64,000 bases of DNA, from assembly GCA_032622095.1 (NCBI GenBank), contig CP136069.1:160009043-160073042 (forward strand). The letters run 5' to 3'. This document shows positions 23,001 to 32,044 of the stretch, piece by piece (the first letter of the stretch is position 1; every line of letters begins with the position of its first letter). The notes beneath the pieces are model-generated. The model was not told the origin of the DNA. It did not search any database and worked only from the letters and a program-made list of their open reading frames with translations. A program made the translations under genes and the position numbers. Origin of the DNA: Siphonodentalium dalli (Eukaryota > Mollusca > Scaphopoda > Gadilida > Siphonodentaliidae).

Positions 23001-25993
23001 ATACAGACAGCTACAGGGTAAAGAAGACCGGAATTTTAATATTGTTCTGTGTTTTCAAATAAATGTTGGGAAGTTAGTTAAGCCATCGATCTATATTTAC
23101 AATATACGTTGATGGTTAAGCGAGTGCAGGGACTTCTCCCTGATAACAGTCCACTTCTCCTTAACAAGCAAATTGGGAGAAGTGACTTCTAGGCTGGTCC
23201 CTGCCTGTTTGTACTGAATTAAGTCTATTTAATTTGATAATAATAATAATAATACTAATCAAATCCACTTATTGTGAATCAAGCACAGAGATGTATCAAA
23301 TAGAATAATAGGAGAAAAAAGTGGACACCTTTTTAGTTGAAGTTTGAAATTTCTAATGCTTGCTAGACACTTTTAAACCACAGGCATGCAGTATTATCGC
23401 TAAGTAAAAAAATTTGGTACTACATTAAAGGCCCACTTAATTTTCGAACCCCCAGATCGCATTACATAAAATATATGCCATATTATATACCATTTGAAAG
23501 AGGAAGCTCCAAAACATGGTATTATCATCTTATCCGGTGTAATAAACTGAGAACATGTTTTTGTTGAAGTACCGACGTTTTTTCTGTACTGCAAAGTCTA
23601 TTATTTTCAATGGAAGGGGAATAACTCTATATCTTAGTTTGAATTTTGTTGTATTCTGGAAGAGAGATGGGGAGGGGGAATATTTCTATGATTTCATCCA
23701 TTTTCTATTACTCTATGGGTACCTTCTGAGACACAGACGTTTCAAATGGTGATATAATATATTATTTTAATCATATGTTATGTCATAGATTGTTATTAAA
23801 ACCGTATATCAAGGCACTATAAGCAAAAATAATCGGTGACTTGAAAATTAAATGGACCTTTAAACCGAAGATCACAATGAAACATTAGTTTTGTATGCTA
23901 TTAATCCTTTCATGATAGGAGCTGCGCTGGTGCAGCATTAAAGACCTTGTGCCAGTGCATTCTCTTATATATTCGAGTCTCCCATAGGGAGCCTTGCATA
24001 TATATATTAGAGAATGGACTAGTTTACAAGGTCAAGGTAAATATTGTTAAGCAAATATATTCTTTTATATATACGAGGATCCCTATATAAGAGAATTCAT
24101 TGGCACAGGGTTTTTGCAAAATTTCAGGAATCTCCAGTCATGGAATGGTTAATAGCATACAAAACTAATGTTTCGATGTGAAATTTTTGAATTTCACTTT
24201 TCTTTGCCTTGTGACGAAAAATGGTGAGAAATTTAACATGGTAAAATCATCTGTTATTTCTCTGTGACATACGCAGTGTTGCATTTTATCCTGCTGCTAA
24301 TGGTAAGTTCAATTGCCCCTTTCCAATTACTAGTACTGCCTGCACTTCCTTTCCCTTCATCTAATCTTTATTATTCAGACCATACAGAACAAAACCTGTC
24401 TTCTATACCCTAATGGGGGCGAGGGGGGCGGTCAACATTTATTTTCTGAGGATAGGAATGATCAAAAGCATCAAAGCTCTTTGCCCAATCCTCTTTTGAA
24501 CATTTATATTATGTCATGTTTATGTATCGTTTGTGCTGTTGTTCTGTTTACCGTAGTCAAATACCAATATTGTTTAGACCAAGGGTTAATAGGATATGAA
24601 TGAAGATTCAATCCTTAGGACAAAATTTGTGGAATTTCAGGGTTAACCCTTTACCCAACAAACCGGCCAAATAAAGCTTCAACAGCCTAAAATATCTTCA
24701 GTCTGTCTCAATAGAACCATACAAATATGGATATCATTGGAACCGGCTCCTTGACCACATTGTAATGGTTACAGTTATGCCCTGTGCCAATGCATTCTCT
24801 TATATATGCGAGTCGACCATAGGTCGCCTCGCATATATAAGAGAATGCATTGGCCTAAAAAAATATCTTTTTTTAACACTTTTTACCATTTTTTCTTACA
24901 TTCTTTAACAATTTTATAATTTTTAATGTGTTAAGCCAATGCATTCTCTTATATATGCGAGGCGACCTATGGTCGACTCGCATATATAAGAGAATGCATT
25001 GGCACAGGGCCCTTCTGTTGGGTAAAGGGTTAAAAGCTTAACTATGCAGGAAAGATATAGAGCTAAAACATCAAATATTGGTTTATCATTGGTCGCCTGC
25101 ATGACAGGTGTGAAGTTATTTTATTAAAAGCGACTGCCACTATTTCAAAGTTCTATTCAATTTAAATCCTTTCATCTCATAAATCATTCATAGTTCTCTT
25201 CAAGTCAGCCTCTGGGCTAACTATTGTTCCAGGTCCCAGTTGTAAGAATTTAGGAAAATACCCTATCTGCTCGATTTATTATTTTTGAGTCCCTATGTGC
25301 AATATTCAAGGGATTTGCAGGCTGCAGTAATGTTTTAGCTCACGACCTGCCAAACAATTCAAAGGCAGCCAACTGATGTATTGATGAAATAAGGCAAATA
25401 AAAGCTGCATAATTATAGGTTTTATGGAAAACGTGAGAGAAAACGTCCCCTGATTGTGCCCATAAGTTAGCTATGAATACTCAATCATTTATTCAAATTT
25501 CGATGGCTCATAGTGGTTTCTAAAGTTATTTTTACTCAACCTATATTTTGTGATTCATTAAACAAGCCATTATAATTATTTAACCCAATTATCCATTGTG
25601 GTTTCAGTTTTTGAATTTAGTTCTCAATAGGTTACATTTCGTGTCAAATATCATACAATGTTCTGACGCTATTGTGATCCCGAAGCCACCAGTAAAATTA
25701 ATTTTGGGACAAAATTGTAATGAAAAGTTAAACTTTGTTGAACTTAAATAAATATATGCACTGACGAATCATTTCCTACGCATAATTTATCTACCTTGGT
25801 TTTGAAGAACCTTGAGCGTCTTTGATTTGGGCTTGTTATCGATGGCATCATTTTCTGGATACGTTGACCCTGGCCCGATTACTTCGTTGTTGTCACATAA
25901 CTTCATTCTCTTGTAGGGACTGGACAGATAGTTGCCTGAGTTAATGTTCTCTTTGTCATCAGACGTGATTCTCTTTGAAGCAGGATCCATCAT
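11025..25993 (-). CDS. PsGEF: PsGEF: C2-PDZ-RhoGEF(DH)-PH protein, 17 coding exons
   Basis: Coding exons in order of translation: 25993-25795, 20569-20519, 19894-19836, 19448-19351, 18612-18489, 17943-17844, 16933-16878, 16494-16413, 16045-15940, 15616-15358, 14994-14824, 14558-14424, 13917-13750, 13223-13130, 12637-12321, 11784-11661, 11224-11025. All introns are GT..AG, mostly GTAAGT or GTGAGT, and all phases join, giving 2343 nt and 780 aa. Domains: disordered N-terminus (1-66), C2 (about 67-200), PDZ (about 227-305), acidic linker, DH (about 345-590), Ser/Tyr-rich insert, PH (about 640-765). This order is that of PsGEF, described in insects and limpet as absent from deuterostomes; the fly protein acts with Rac1 in mushroom-body axon branching. 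The C2-PDZ half also resembles RGS3, but no RGS domain follows. The start is a Met-Met in an exon whose acceptor lies 8 nt upstream. An upstream coding exon joining in phase cannot be excluded. Confidence 0.9.
11065..12420 (-). CDS. PsGEF: PsGEF exons 15-17: PH domain and C-terminus
   Basis: The end of exon 12637-12321, plus 11784-11661 and 11224-11025, encode about residues 640-780. F-S-G-D-L-F-K-W-E-G-K-A-W-R-K followed by I-F-V-M-M-F-S-D-M-V-L-Q-T-E is the beta1-beta4 pattern of a PH domain that follows DH. A-L-F-C-A-P-S-T-E-Q-K-Y-A-W-K-S-L-L-E closes it with the C-terminal helix and its invariant Trp. A Ser/Tyr/Gly-rich insert of about 55 residues stands between DH and PH. The protein ends S-S-V-V-I, which fits a class II PDZ ligand (hydrophobic at positions -2 and 0). 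Confidence 0.85.
12004..12225. mobile_element. TTAA element, CCTTTCATGA subtype, in a PsGEF intron
   Basis: TTAA (12004-12007), then CCTTCCATGACTGGAGC, and at the right GCTCCTGTCATGAAAGGG and TTAA (12222-12225). The interior carries the palindrome CATTCTCTTATATATGCGAG and its complement. It lies in the intron between exons 15 and 16. Confidence 0.8.
12600..15500 (-). CDS. PsGEF: PsGEF exons 10-15: DH (RhoGEF) domain
   Basis: Exons 15616-15358 (second part), 14994-14824, 14558-14424, 13917-13750, 13223-13130 and the start of 12637-12321 encode about residues 345-590. Conserved region 1 is seen as E-R-E-K-Q-N-A-I-Y-R-L-L-D-I-E-A-D-F with F-T-E-V-M-N-L. Conserved region 3 is seen as T-F-I-N-R-P-V-Q-H-I-R-E-M-Y-Q-V-L, the helix that contacts the Rho-family GTPase. 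A Ser/Asp-rich loop (about 460-475) interrupts the domain in the 14558-14424 exon. An acidic D-S-S-D-E-E-G-Y-E-G stretch links PDZ to DH. In the fly orthologue Rac1 is the genetic target. That substrate is assumed here. Confidence 0.85.
12705..12887. mobile_element. TTAA element, CCTTTCATGA subtype, left-truncated
   Basis: The right end AGTCATGAAAGGG and TTAA (12884-12887) is present, as are the inner CGCATATGTAAGAGAATGCA palindromes. The left CCTTT end is missing. It lies in the intron between exons 14 and 15. Confidence 0.65.
13474..13700. mobile_element. TTAA element, CCCTGTCTTTACTAA subtype
   Basis: TTAA (13474-13477) and CCCTGTCTTTAC at the left, GGGGAAAGGG and TTAA (13697-13700) at the right. 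The inner phrases TTATTATCTGAACATTTCCC and ATGAATAGGAATCCTTCTGC recur in the element at 34113-34384. It lies in the intron between exons 13 and 14, upstream of the exon 13 donor. Confidence 0.75.
15560..16933 (-). CDS. PsGEF: PsGEF exons 7-10: PDZ domain
   Basis: Exons 16933-16878, 16494-16413, 16045-15940 and the first part of 15616-15358 encode about residues 211-305. The carboxylate-binding loop reads H-G-Y-G-F-S-V, followed by V-G-R-V-D-R-A-S-P-A-E-E-A-D-L-K-D-G-D (the helix and turn typical of PDZ), I-I-R-V-N and V-S-V-A-K-L-V-K, ending L-V-L-E-V. This should bind short C-terminal peptides of partner proteins. It probably places the exchange factor at membranes or junctions (family knowledge). 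Confidence 0.88.
16131..16245. mobile_element. Half of a TA palindromic MITE in a PsGEF intron
   Basis: It begins CAGTAATGCC and carries ATCGACTCCTTAATCACAGC, TTTTTCAGGATTTAGT and CATTCATCGGAAAGCTCTCA, i.e. one arm of the palindromic family that is complete at 31826-32042. The second arm is absent. Confidence 0.75.
16743..16835. mobile_element. TTAA element, CCCTTTCTGTGCCAA subtype, truncated
   Basis: TTAA (16743-16746) with CCCTTTCTGTGCCAAGTCCG and TTTTTGTATCAACCTATATT matches the left half of the complete 134-bp element at 31191-31332. No right end was found. Confidence 0.65.
17420..17560. mobile_element. MITE, GAATGAGGTCCTC family, single-hairpin copy
   Basis: ATAGTGTGACTGACATTGCA GAATGAGGTCC at the left is mirrored by GGGGAACTCATTCTG and ATCAGACACACTAT at the right. 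It lies in the intron between exons 6 and 7. Confidence 0.75.
17844..20569 (-). CDS. PsGEF: PsGEF exons 2-6: C2 domain
   Basis: Exons at 20569-20519, 19894-19836, 19448-19351, 18612-18489 and 17943-17844 encode residues about 67-210. Characteristic C2 features are G-Q-V-K-I-S at the start, L-L-T-V-H-I-I-Q-A-R-Q-L, C-D-S-Y-V-K-L, N-N-P-L-Y-D-E-K-F-S-F, L-L-I-S-L-W-N-R-D, F-L-G-C-M-S-F-G-V and S-G-W-Y-Y-L-L. The last three motifs are close to the C2 domain of RGS3. The first Asp of a calcium site (C-D-S-Y-V) is present, and W-N-R-D keeps one more acidic residue, so calcium-dependent lipid binding is possible but not certain. Introns here hold repeats at 19109-19321. Confidence 0.88.
19107..19323. 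mobile_element. TA palindromic MITE, CAGTAATGCCC family
   Basis: It is palindromic over its full length, from CAGTATTGCCCTAAATAATC (19109) to GATTATTTAGGGCATTACTG (19321), with the turn at CTCTCACTGAGAG (about 19210). It lies in the intron between exons 4 and 5 and would form a long hairpin in the pre-mRNA. Confidence 0.85.
20061..20383. mobile_element. TTAA element, CCCTTTACCCAACA subtype
   Basis: TTAA (20061-20064) plus CCCTTTACCCAACAAACCGG at the left, and TGTTGGGTAAAGGG plus TTAA (20380-20383) at the right. It contains the palindromic module CATTCTCTTATATATGCGAG - ACCTATGGT - CTCGCATATATAAGAGAATG. It lies in the intron between exons 2 and 3. Confidence 0.88.
20570..23424 (-). other. PsGEF intron 1, part without recognised repeats
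   Basis: This is intronic on the minus strand. I see no exon with matching splice sites. The patch 21430-21530 is rich in TAATTA motifs and small palindromes (see findings). A G run lies near 22630-22643. Confidence 0.5.
23425..23863. mobile_element. TTAA element, AGGCCCACTTAAT family
   Basis: TTAA (23425-23428), AGGCCCACTTAATTTTCGAA at the left, TTGAAAATTAAATGGACCT and TTAA (23860-23863) at the right. A close relative lies at 51684-52149. The 431-bp body has no coding capacity. Confidence 0.85.
23876..24178. mobile_element. TTAA element inserted at the centre of an older palindrome
   Basis: TTAA (23901-23904), TCCTTTCATGATAGGAGC, inner ATATATAAGAGAATG modules, CCAGTCATGGAATGG and TTAA (24149-24152). 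The flanks GAAACATTAGTTTTGTATGC (left) and GCATACAAAACTAATGTTTC (right) are exact reverse complements. Removing the element leaves one continuous palindrome with TTAA at its middle. Confidence 0.85.
24643..25033. mobile_element. TTAA element, CCCTTTACCCAACA subtype
   Basis: TTAA (24643-24646), CCCTTTACCCAACAAACCGG, two copies of the CATTCTCTTATATATGCGAG palindromic module separated by a T-rich spacer, TCTGTTGGGTAAAGGG and TTAA (25030-25033). Still within PsGEF intron 1. Confidence 0.88.
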
Positions 25994-26001
25994 TGTTCCT
26001 T
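25795..26001 (-). CDS. PsGEF: PsGEF first recognised coding exon (KEN box, CDK-type site)
   Basis: The acceptor (TTTATTTGCAG) ends at 26002, and the exon runs from 26001 to 25795 with donor GTAGAT. Translation from Met-Met (25993) gives a 66-residue polar, probably disordered head. It contains D-K-E-N-I-N (KEN at 14-16), S-S-P-Y-K-R (S25-P26-x-K28, a CDK-type consensus) and a basic cluster. The frame is also open from 26001 to the Met, so this exon may continue an upstream coding exon. It ends in phase 1 and completes a Gly codon with the next exon. Confidence 0.8.
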
Positions 26002-26101
26002 CTGCAAATAAAAACAAAATGATGATTAAATTTAAGGAGCATACAATGTTCAAAATATAAATTCCCTTTCTAGAGAACATCCCAAGCCTGCAAATATTGT
26101 G

Positions 26102-26490
26102 TCTTGTCATTTTCAGAATGAGGCCATCAGATGGTGAATTTAGTGATGCTATCCCGCACAGTGGGCTAGCATCACAAATTCACCCTCTGGGAACCTCATT
26201 CTGCTTAGGCCTCAACTGCTATGGGAGACCAAGGATCAGATTGAATTTCCCCAGCTGAAGGTGGTGATCTTTACCGATTATGCAATTTATATGCTGCAAA
26301 TTAATGGATATACTAGTAGTAACAAAAACAATGTTAATTTGAGACTATAGATACTTCCCAGAAGATGAGGCCTAAGCAGAATGAGGTCCCAGAGGGTGAA
26401 TTTTGAGATTCTAGCCAACTGCGGCATAGCATCACGAAATACACCTCTGGGGACCTCAATTTGCTAATGACAGACACACTATTTGCAGGC
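26102..26490. mobile_element. MITE, GAATGAGGTCCCC family
   Basis: Left module GTCATTTTCAGAATGAGGCC to ACCTCATTCTG, spacer with ATAGATACTTCCCAGAAG, right module GAATGAGGTCCCAGAGGGTG to GACAGACACACTATTTGCAG. It has the same architecture as the copies at 37128 and 41194. It begins about 100 bp upstream of the first recognised PsGEF exon. Confidence 0.75.
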
Positions 26491-28467
26491 TTGGAACCTC
26501 CTCCATAGTTGAGTTTCCTGCGAAGTATACAGAGAGCACATCTCGAAGGTCACCAATCACGGTAGTCAACTTAGTTCTGTAAAAACGTTGTTGTAATCTA
26601 GGAGTATGGAACCTTGGATGTGTTGTTAAAATCACAAAACAGCTGCAACGCCAATGTCAAGAACCTCATAATACTCCACAAAATGAGACTTTTAAGAACT
26701 TTGTTTATGCTTTTGAAGATCGTTCTCAACTATGAATAGCATCCTCTTAGTGAGAAGCTCCATACCTTAGATTCCCACCACAGATGCACTGAGGATTATA
26801 CAGATAGGTACTGACATATCGGCCCTGATTGATGGAGGTATGAGTTCCATCATTCAATGCTTGGTGTCATACCCTGGATGTTTATGTGCTTCCTGCCCTG
26901 GTCAATTTGTAAACAACCACTTCGCTTGATCTAAAGCTGTTCAATTTCACTCTTCAGTGAAGCAGGGCTAAACCCAGGTCATATTTCTGGATGCTAGCCA
27001 TAAACTTGGGCAGGTTTTTTACTTAGTTTGGATTTTTTTGCTTCAGTTTGAGCCTTTGACAGTGGATAATGGATATATGGGGCATATGATTTTTGAGTTA
27101 GTATAAAGAAAACTATTCCAACTACGTCTATTAACAAATACCGGGCAGTATTTTCTTTTAGAAGTGTATGCAATGATTCTTGCATTTACTCAAAAATGTA
27201 GGTTTTCATTTTAAGACACAGGTTAATGTGGTTACTGTTCAATGATCAATGGAATATCATGTAGGGACATGTACATGTAGGTGGGCAAAAAGGCTTCATA
27301 TACTGGTAGTGTTAACAACTTAAAATGTACTGACTTGAATGGTCATATTTAGTTAGATTTTCAATTTCTTTTTAGGTCTAATACTTTTTGTTATAGATGT
27401 ATATTTTAAAATTTAAATCTTGAAAGCAGCCAGGACATCATAAAATAAAGAGAGGTGTACGTGTATGATAGAGTGACAAATTTTTTTTCTCAAAGAGAAT
27501 CAAAGTGTATTTAAAAACATAACTTCAGAGGTATAAAGTGGAAAATGGTTGATGGTTTTCTAAGATAGACTTTTATATATGTAAAAAAAAAAATGATTCT
27601 ACATATATTTATAAATGCACGATTCACCACAAGAAACAAATGAAATTTAAAAATCCAATCTTTAAGATCTCAATCTCAGTAAACAAGTGGTCAGTGGATG
27701 GTGTCTATCAACTACCTACCCAGTGAGATGTGAGATCGAGACTTGACAATCTGGATGTGACAAAGTCATTCATCACTACTTGAAGCTTACCGGTGTATTC
27801 TGAAGCCCATTCATACATGCATAAAATACATGTTAAATTTAGAATGTAAATACTGATTTATTATTCAAAATATTTTTTTTTATAATTTCAGGTAAAAAAT
27901 TTAATACCCTTATGTGCAATGGGTTTCTGAGATTGAATTCTTATAATTCTAGCACATGTACATATATTTAAAACAAGGGACTCACCTTAAGCAACAAACG
28001 AAATTTAAAAATCCAATCTTTAAGATATCAAGCCATGTGAACAAGTGATAGCTGGCTAGCAGTGACAGCTGATTGAGATTTGAGTGGATGGTGTCTATCA
28101 AACTACCTGCCCAGGGAGATGTGAGATGGAGACTGGCAGTTTAATTCACCCATCAACATGCCATTTATCCCCATGTTCTCTTGCATAAAATGAGAAGGAC
28201 AATGGCATGTCATGTTCATTATTTCCTCGTTATGTCGGTCAGTCATGCAAAACTGGGCCACTTTGTTAATAACTGGGGGGCTTGTCAGTCAATTTTTTTA
28301 AATACTTATCATATCTGATTTTCTTATTTGATTAAATTTTCTATTTATTTACTTTTACCCAAAAGTTGATGTTGAGATAAATATTTGACATACCAGGACA
28401 CACTTTACAGATGTTATACATGTATATCCTACCTGAACTTTCTCTATATATATGGGTATAAAATATT
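26491..28467. other. No gene recognised; local 150-bp duplication
   Basis: No exon could be supported. Segments 27632-27770 and 27988-28140 share AAATTTAAAAATCCAATCTT and GTGGATGGTGTCTATCAA, and so form a diverged direct duplication. Confidence 0.5.
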
Positions 28468-28714
28468 TATCCTTTCATGAAGAGAGCTGTGCTGGTGCAG
28501 CATTAAAGATCCTGTGCTAGTGCATTCTCTTATATATGTAAGTCTCCCACAGGCAGCCTCGCATATATTTGAGAATGCATTGGCTTATAAGGTCAAGGCA
28601 AATATTGTTAGTCCAATGCATTCGCTTATATATGTGAGACTCGCATATATAACAGGATGACTTGGCACATGGATTTCGCAAAATTTCAGGAAGCTCCAGT
28701 CATGGAAGGGTTAA
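28468..28714. mobile_element. TTAA element, CCTTTCATGA subtype
   Basis: TTAT plus CCTTTCATGAAGAGAGCTG at the left (the first TTAA has decayed), inner CATTCTCTTATATATG modules, AGCTCCAGTCATGGAAGGG and TTAA (28711-28714) at the right. Confidence 0.75.
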
Positions 28715-29834
28715 TGATAGTTGGTACATGCCTTGAAATAAAAGTCTCTTTGAAAAGCCCAGGCTAATCTGAAGTGCAGTCAGCTTTCAAAATAGACTGC
28801 CCAGCGTACAGCTCTGAAAGTCTTAGTCCAAAATTGACTATACATTGAATGATATCTTTAGTATCCCGTAGATTTCCCGACTATGAAAGTCTATATTACA
28901 CCCAAGCAGGCAAAGGAAATAGATGTCACAACAGATTTTAAAATGACATATCAACTCTAATACAAAACATTATTCATGATATCAGGTTGCTGAAGAAAAA
29001 AATTCCGATAACAGATCATTTATATACCCACCAGGAATTCAGATACAGCTTTCTCTTCCAATCAAATTATCCCGGAAAGTATAAACCCCAACTGATGAAT
29101 TCCTAACAAGAACACAGTCTAATCCATTTGGCTAAATATCCACTCAGAGAATTAAATTTCTAACAACTTTTCTCTTTATAACATCCACATGTTATCGGGA
29201 GCTCACACAGAGATGAGAAGAACTTCCATCACTTCTCTCTGCAGGCGAGAGTAAATACAAACTGACAGCTTCTCAAATCTAGCTTGCAAGTACTAGTAGC
29301 TCTCTATCCTCTATGGCCCTGGTCTATGTATAGGGTGACAAATACCTCTTTGTTCAATAAGTTTGGACAGCATGTGCAGGCTTTTATATGGTGCAGGCTT
29401 TTATATGGTGCAGATTCTGAATTACCCTTAACAAATTAGCAACCTGATAACCCAACTGTACAATTTAACAATGTCCCATCTAATTTGACACCATAAAACT
29501 CCAATTTGCGTAATTATCTATGGCAGGAAATTATGAGATAATACCTACATGTGTGTGCCCAATGGTCAGAGGCTTTGCTATTCAATCAATTTCCAAAACA
29601 GAAGGGGCACCAAAAATTCAAATGATCTGCTAGGATAAAGAGCATATATGGTTTCCATAATGTCAATCAATGGCAAATATTAGATTAATATTGTATTATG
29701 TTTAATGTTATTGTAGAATCCTCTTGATACTCTGGTGTGTTACTAGTGCATAATATGATGTTTTACTTTTTGTCAAATAGAACTCTGCCATAGAACATAT
29801 TGATAATTGTGGATGTAAAGCAGATGGGTAATAT
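28715..29834. other. No gene recognised
   Basis: AT-rich sequence with no supported exon. A 20-bp phrase (GCAGGCTTTTATATGGTGCA) is tandemly duplicated at 29376-29412. Confidence 0.45.
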
Positions 29835-30016
29835 TTAACACTTTCATGATGGGAGCTACACAGGTGCAGCATTGAAGACCCTGTGCCAGTGTATTCTCTT
29901 ATACATGTATATGCGACTGTCCCATAGCGAGCCTCACATATATAAGAGAATTTACTGGCTTACAAGGTCACGATAAATATTGTTAGACCAATGCATTTTC
30001 TTATATATATGAGGTT
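29835..30016. mobile_element. TTAA element, CCTTTCATGA subtype, right-truncated
   Basis: TTAA (29835-29838), CACTTTCATGATGGGAGCTA and an inner CTTATATA palindromic module are present. The right terminus is lost. Confidence 0.6.
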
Positions 30017-31190
30017 CCCCCTTCAGCACAATAGCAGTCGGCCATTATTTATTACTAGAACTCAAGAGATTGTTGGATCGGAATCATTGTATCTCTAGGT
30101 TTGAAACAGTGTATGATGTAACTTACAGGATTGTGAATGATAAAAGCCTGTCAATGGAGTAAGGTTTAGTGTTTTCATGATATTCCCGTTATCTTTATCC
30201 ACTGTAAATAGCCATAAGTTCAATGGCCCAGCAAAACGTACTCATGAAGCCATTTAGCAGTGAACAGGTTAATTTAGTTACAATGATGTTTGGAATGAAT
30301 GTACACATTCGCACTGTTCTTCACACAGGAAAGTTAAAAGATGGAAGAGTTCAAATAAGCACAGGGTGTGCAGCCTTCAGGGACCAAGGTATTATTTAGG
30401 TATTTCACAGCCAACAGTTACTTCAGTGTTTGGACACATGTTTCTTTGTTTTAGAAGGCTTGGCAACACTGACCAGTTGGTGGAACATATGTGATGGAGA
30501 CCTCAGAACAAAAACACCTTGAGCAATGCAGCCATAATGTCCAGATGAGATCCACATGTTCACACAGGGATCATTGTTTGTGGAGCCATGCTTGGGGGAT
30601 AAAGGTTGGCTGTCAAATCATGCCATAGGCTCACTTAAACAACAAACACACTTCCTGTTTATGGCAGTCAAACTAAAGCTTAATCTGTGTTACTTCACTT
30701 TAGTTAAATAGTGGCTATTAAGTCCTTCCAAACTTTATTTTATGGGTTATATTTCATGATTTTTTTTCTCAAAGATCAATGGAGAATAATCTATATGATA
30801 TATGGTCTAAAAATAAGACTTCTGCCATAGTATGCAATATTTGAGCAGGAGCCATACCATTTAAATATGGCCTCTAATGTCTGATCCTTGTATTAACATA
30901 GACTATCAGCACATTCCACTTATAATAGCAGATTAACTTCATTGATTGACTTTTGACAGACATCATGACACCATGATATGATAACCATGTCTGGGTGACC
31001 ACATTAGTATGGTTCATTTGATGGGAAGATGTCTCGAACTTTAACTGAAGGGACAAGTGTCACATATAGATGTCAGAAGATGATGATTGTGACAAAAGAA
31101 AAACAAACAATTACTGCAGGTGACCAGACATCTTGACCACCTTTACAAGAGTAGACCACTCTCAATGAACCAGAAAAGTTGAATTTTGTC
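30017..31190. other. No gene recognised
   Basis: Sequence without supported exon or known repeat. It is probably upstream intron or intergenic DNA. Confidence 0.4.
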
Positions 31191-31332
31191 TTAACCCTTT
31201 CAGTGCCAATTACGATTTTTGTATCAACCCATATTTCCTTGATCATTTTTCAAATTTATTGATTATAATAATGTGATACATTGATGGAAAGAGCTCTTAA
31301 TACAAAAATCAACTTGGCACTGAAAGGGTTAA
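31191..31332. mobile_element. Short TTAA element, CCCTTTCAGTGCCAA subtype, complete
   Basis: TTAA (31191-31194), CCCTTTCAGTGCCAATTACG, then CAACTTGGCACTGAAAGGG and TTAA (31329-31332). The body is 134 bp, with inverted GTGCCAA ends. Related ends are seen at 16743 and 36355. Confidence 0.85.
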
Positions 31333-31670
31333 AGACCCACTTAATGTTCTAAATCACCAGAATTCATAAATACAACATATTCCATATTATGTAACATTTG
31401 AAAGAGGAAGCTCCAAAACATTGTATTATCAACTTATCCGGTCGAATAAACTGTAAACATGTTGTTTTTGTCAAGGTACTGATGTGTGTTTTGTGCTTAA
31501 TTTTGATCTGATCGGAACTGCCAGTCTATTATTCTCAATGGAAGGGAAATAATTTGAGTCCATGTCTTAGATGTGAATTATGATGCATTCTGGGCTAAAT
31601 AATGGGGGAAGTTTTGGGGTGTATCAGAGAATCTCTATCACTTGGTGGAAACTCCTAGGCCACAGCTGAG
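31329..31670. mobile_element. Diverged AGGCCCACTTAAT-family element, right end lost
   Basis: It begins at the TTAA that also ends the preceding element: AGACCCACTTAATGTTCTAA, then GAAAGAGGAAGCTCCAAAAC and CTTATCCGGT as in the copies at 23425 and 51684. Similarity fades near 31670. Confidence 0.65.
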
Positions 31671-31823
31671 TCATTAACACATTTTCATTAGAATTACCAT
31701 GTTGTTTTACATCGTTAGTAAAGCTAATGAGTGTAATTTGAACTCAGCCTTGCTCAAATTTATTCATTTCTTGCATATATTCTGTTGAGTATAATAGGGG
31801 ATGGTCCCATAAATGGCCGTAGT

Positions 31824-32044
31824 TACAGTAATGCCCTAAGTAATCGACTCTTTAACTACAGCAGAATTATGGGTAACTTTTCAGGATTTAGTCGGAAATA
31901 TGACTACGTAGTTGCCATTCATCGGAAAGTTCTAGGCGAGAGCTTTCCGATGAATGGCAACAAGCCATATTTCTGACTAAATCCTGAAAAGTTACACATA
32001 ATTCTGCTGTAGTTAAAGAGTCGATTACTTAGGGCATTACTGTA
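31824..32044. mobile_element. TA palindromic MITE, CAGTAATGCCC family, complete
   Basis: TA, CAGTAATGCCCTAAGTAATC (31826) to GATTACTTAGGGCATTACTG (32042), TA. It is palindromic throughout and turns at about 31935. TA flanks and CAG..CTG ends fit a Tc1/mariner-type non-autonomous element. Confidence 0.88.

Noticed and set aside
11025-25993. RGS3, or ARHGEF11/12 (PDZ-RhoGEF/LARG), as the identity of the minus-strand gene
   Set aside because: The C2-PDZ half is RGS3-like, but no RGS domain follows. PDZ-RhoGEF/LARG lack a C2 domain and have an RGS-like domain between PDZ and DH. The order C2-PDZ-DH-PH fits PsGEF.
31785-31976. 63-codon frame, and similar frames near 16160, 32534 and 37748, sharing the peptide N-R-I-M-G-N-F-S-G-F-S
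   Set aside because: The shared peptide comes from the palindromic TA MITE, not from a protein family.
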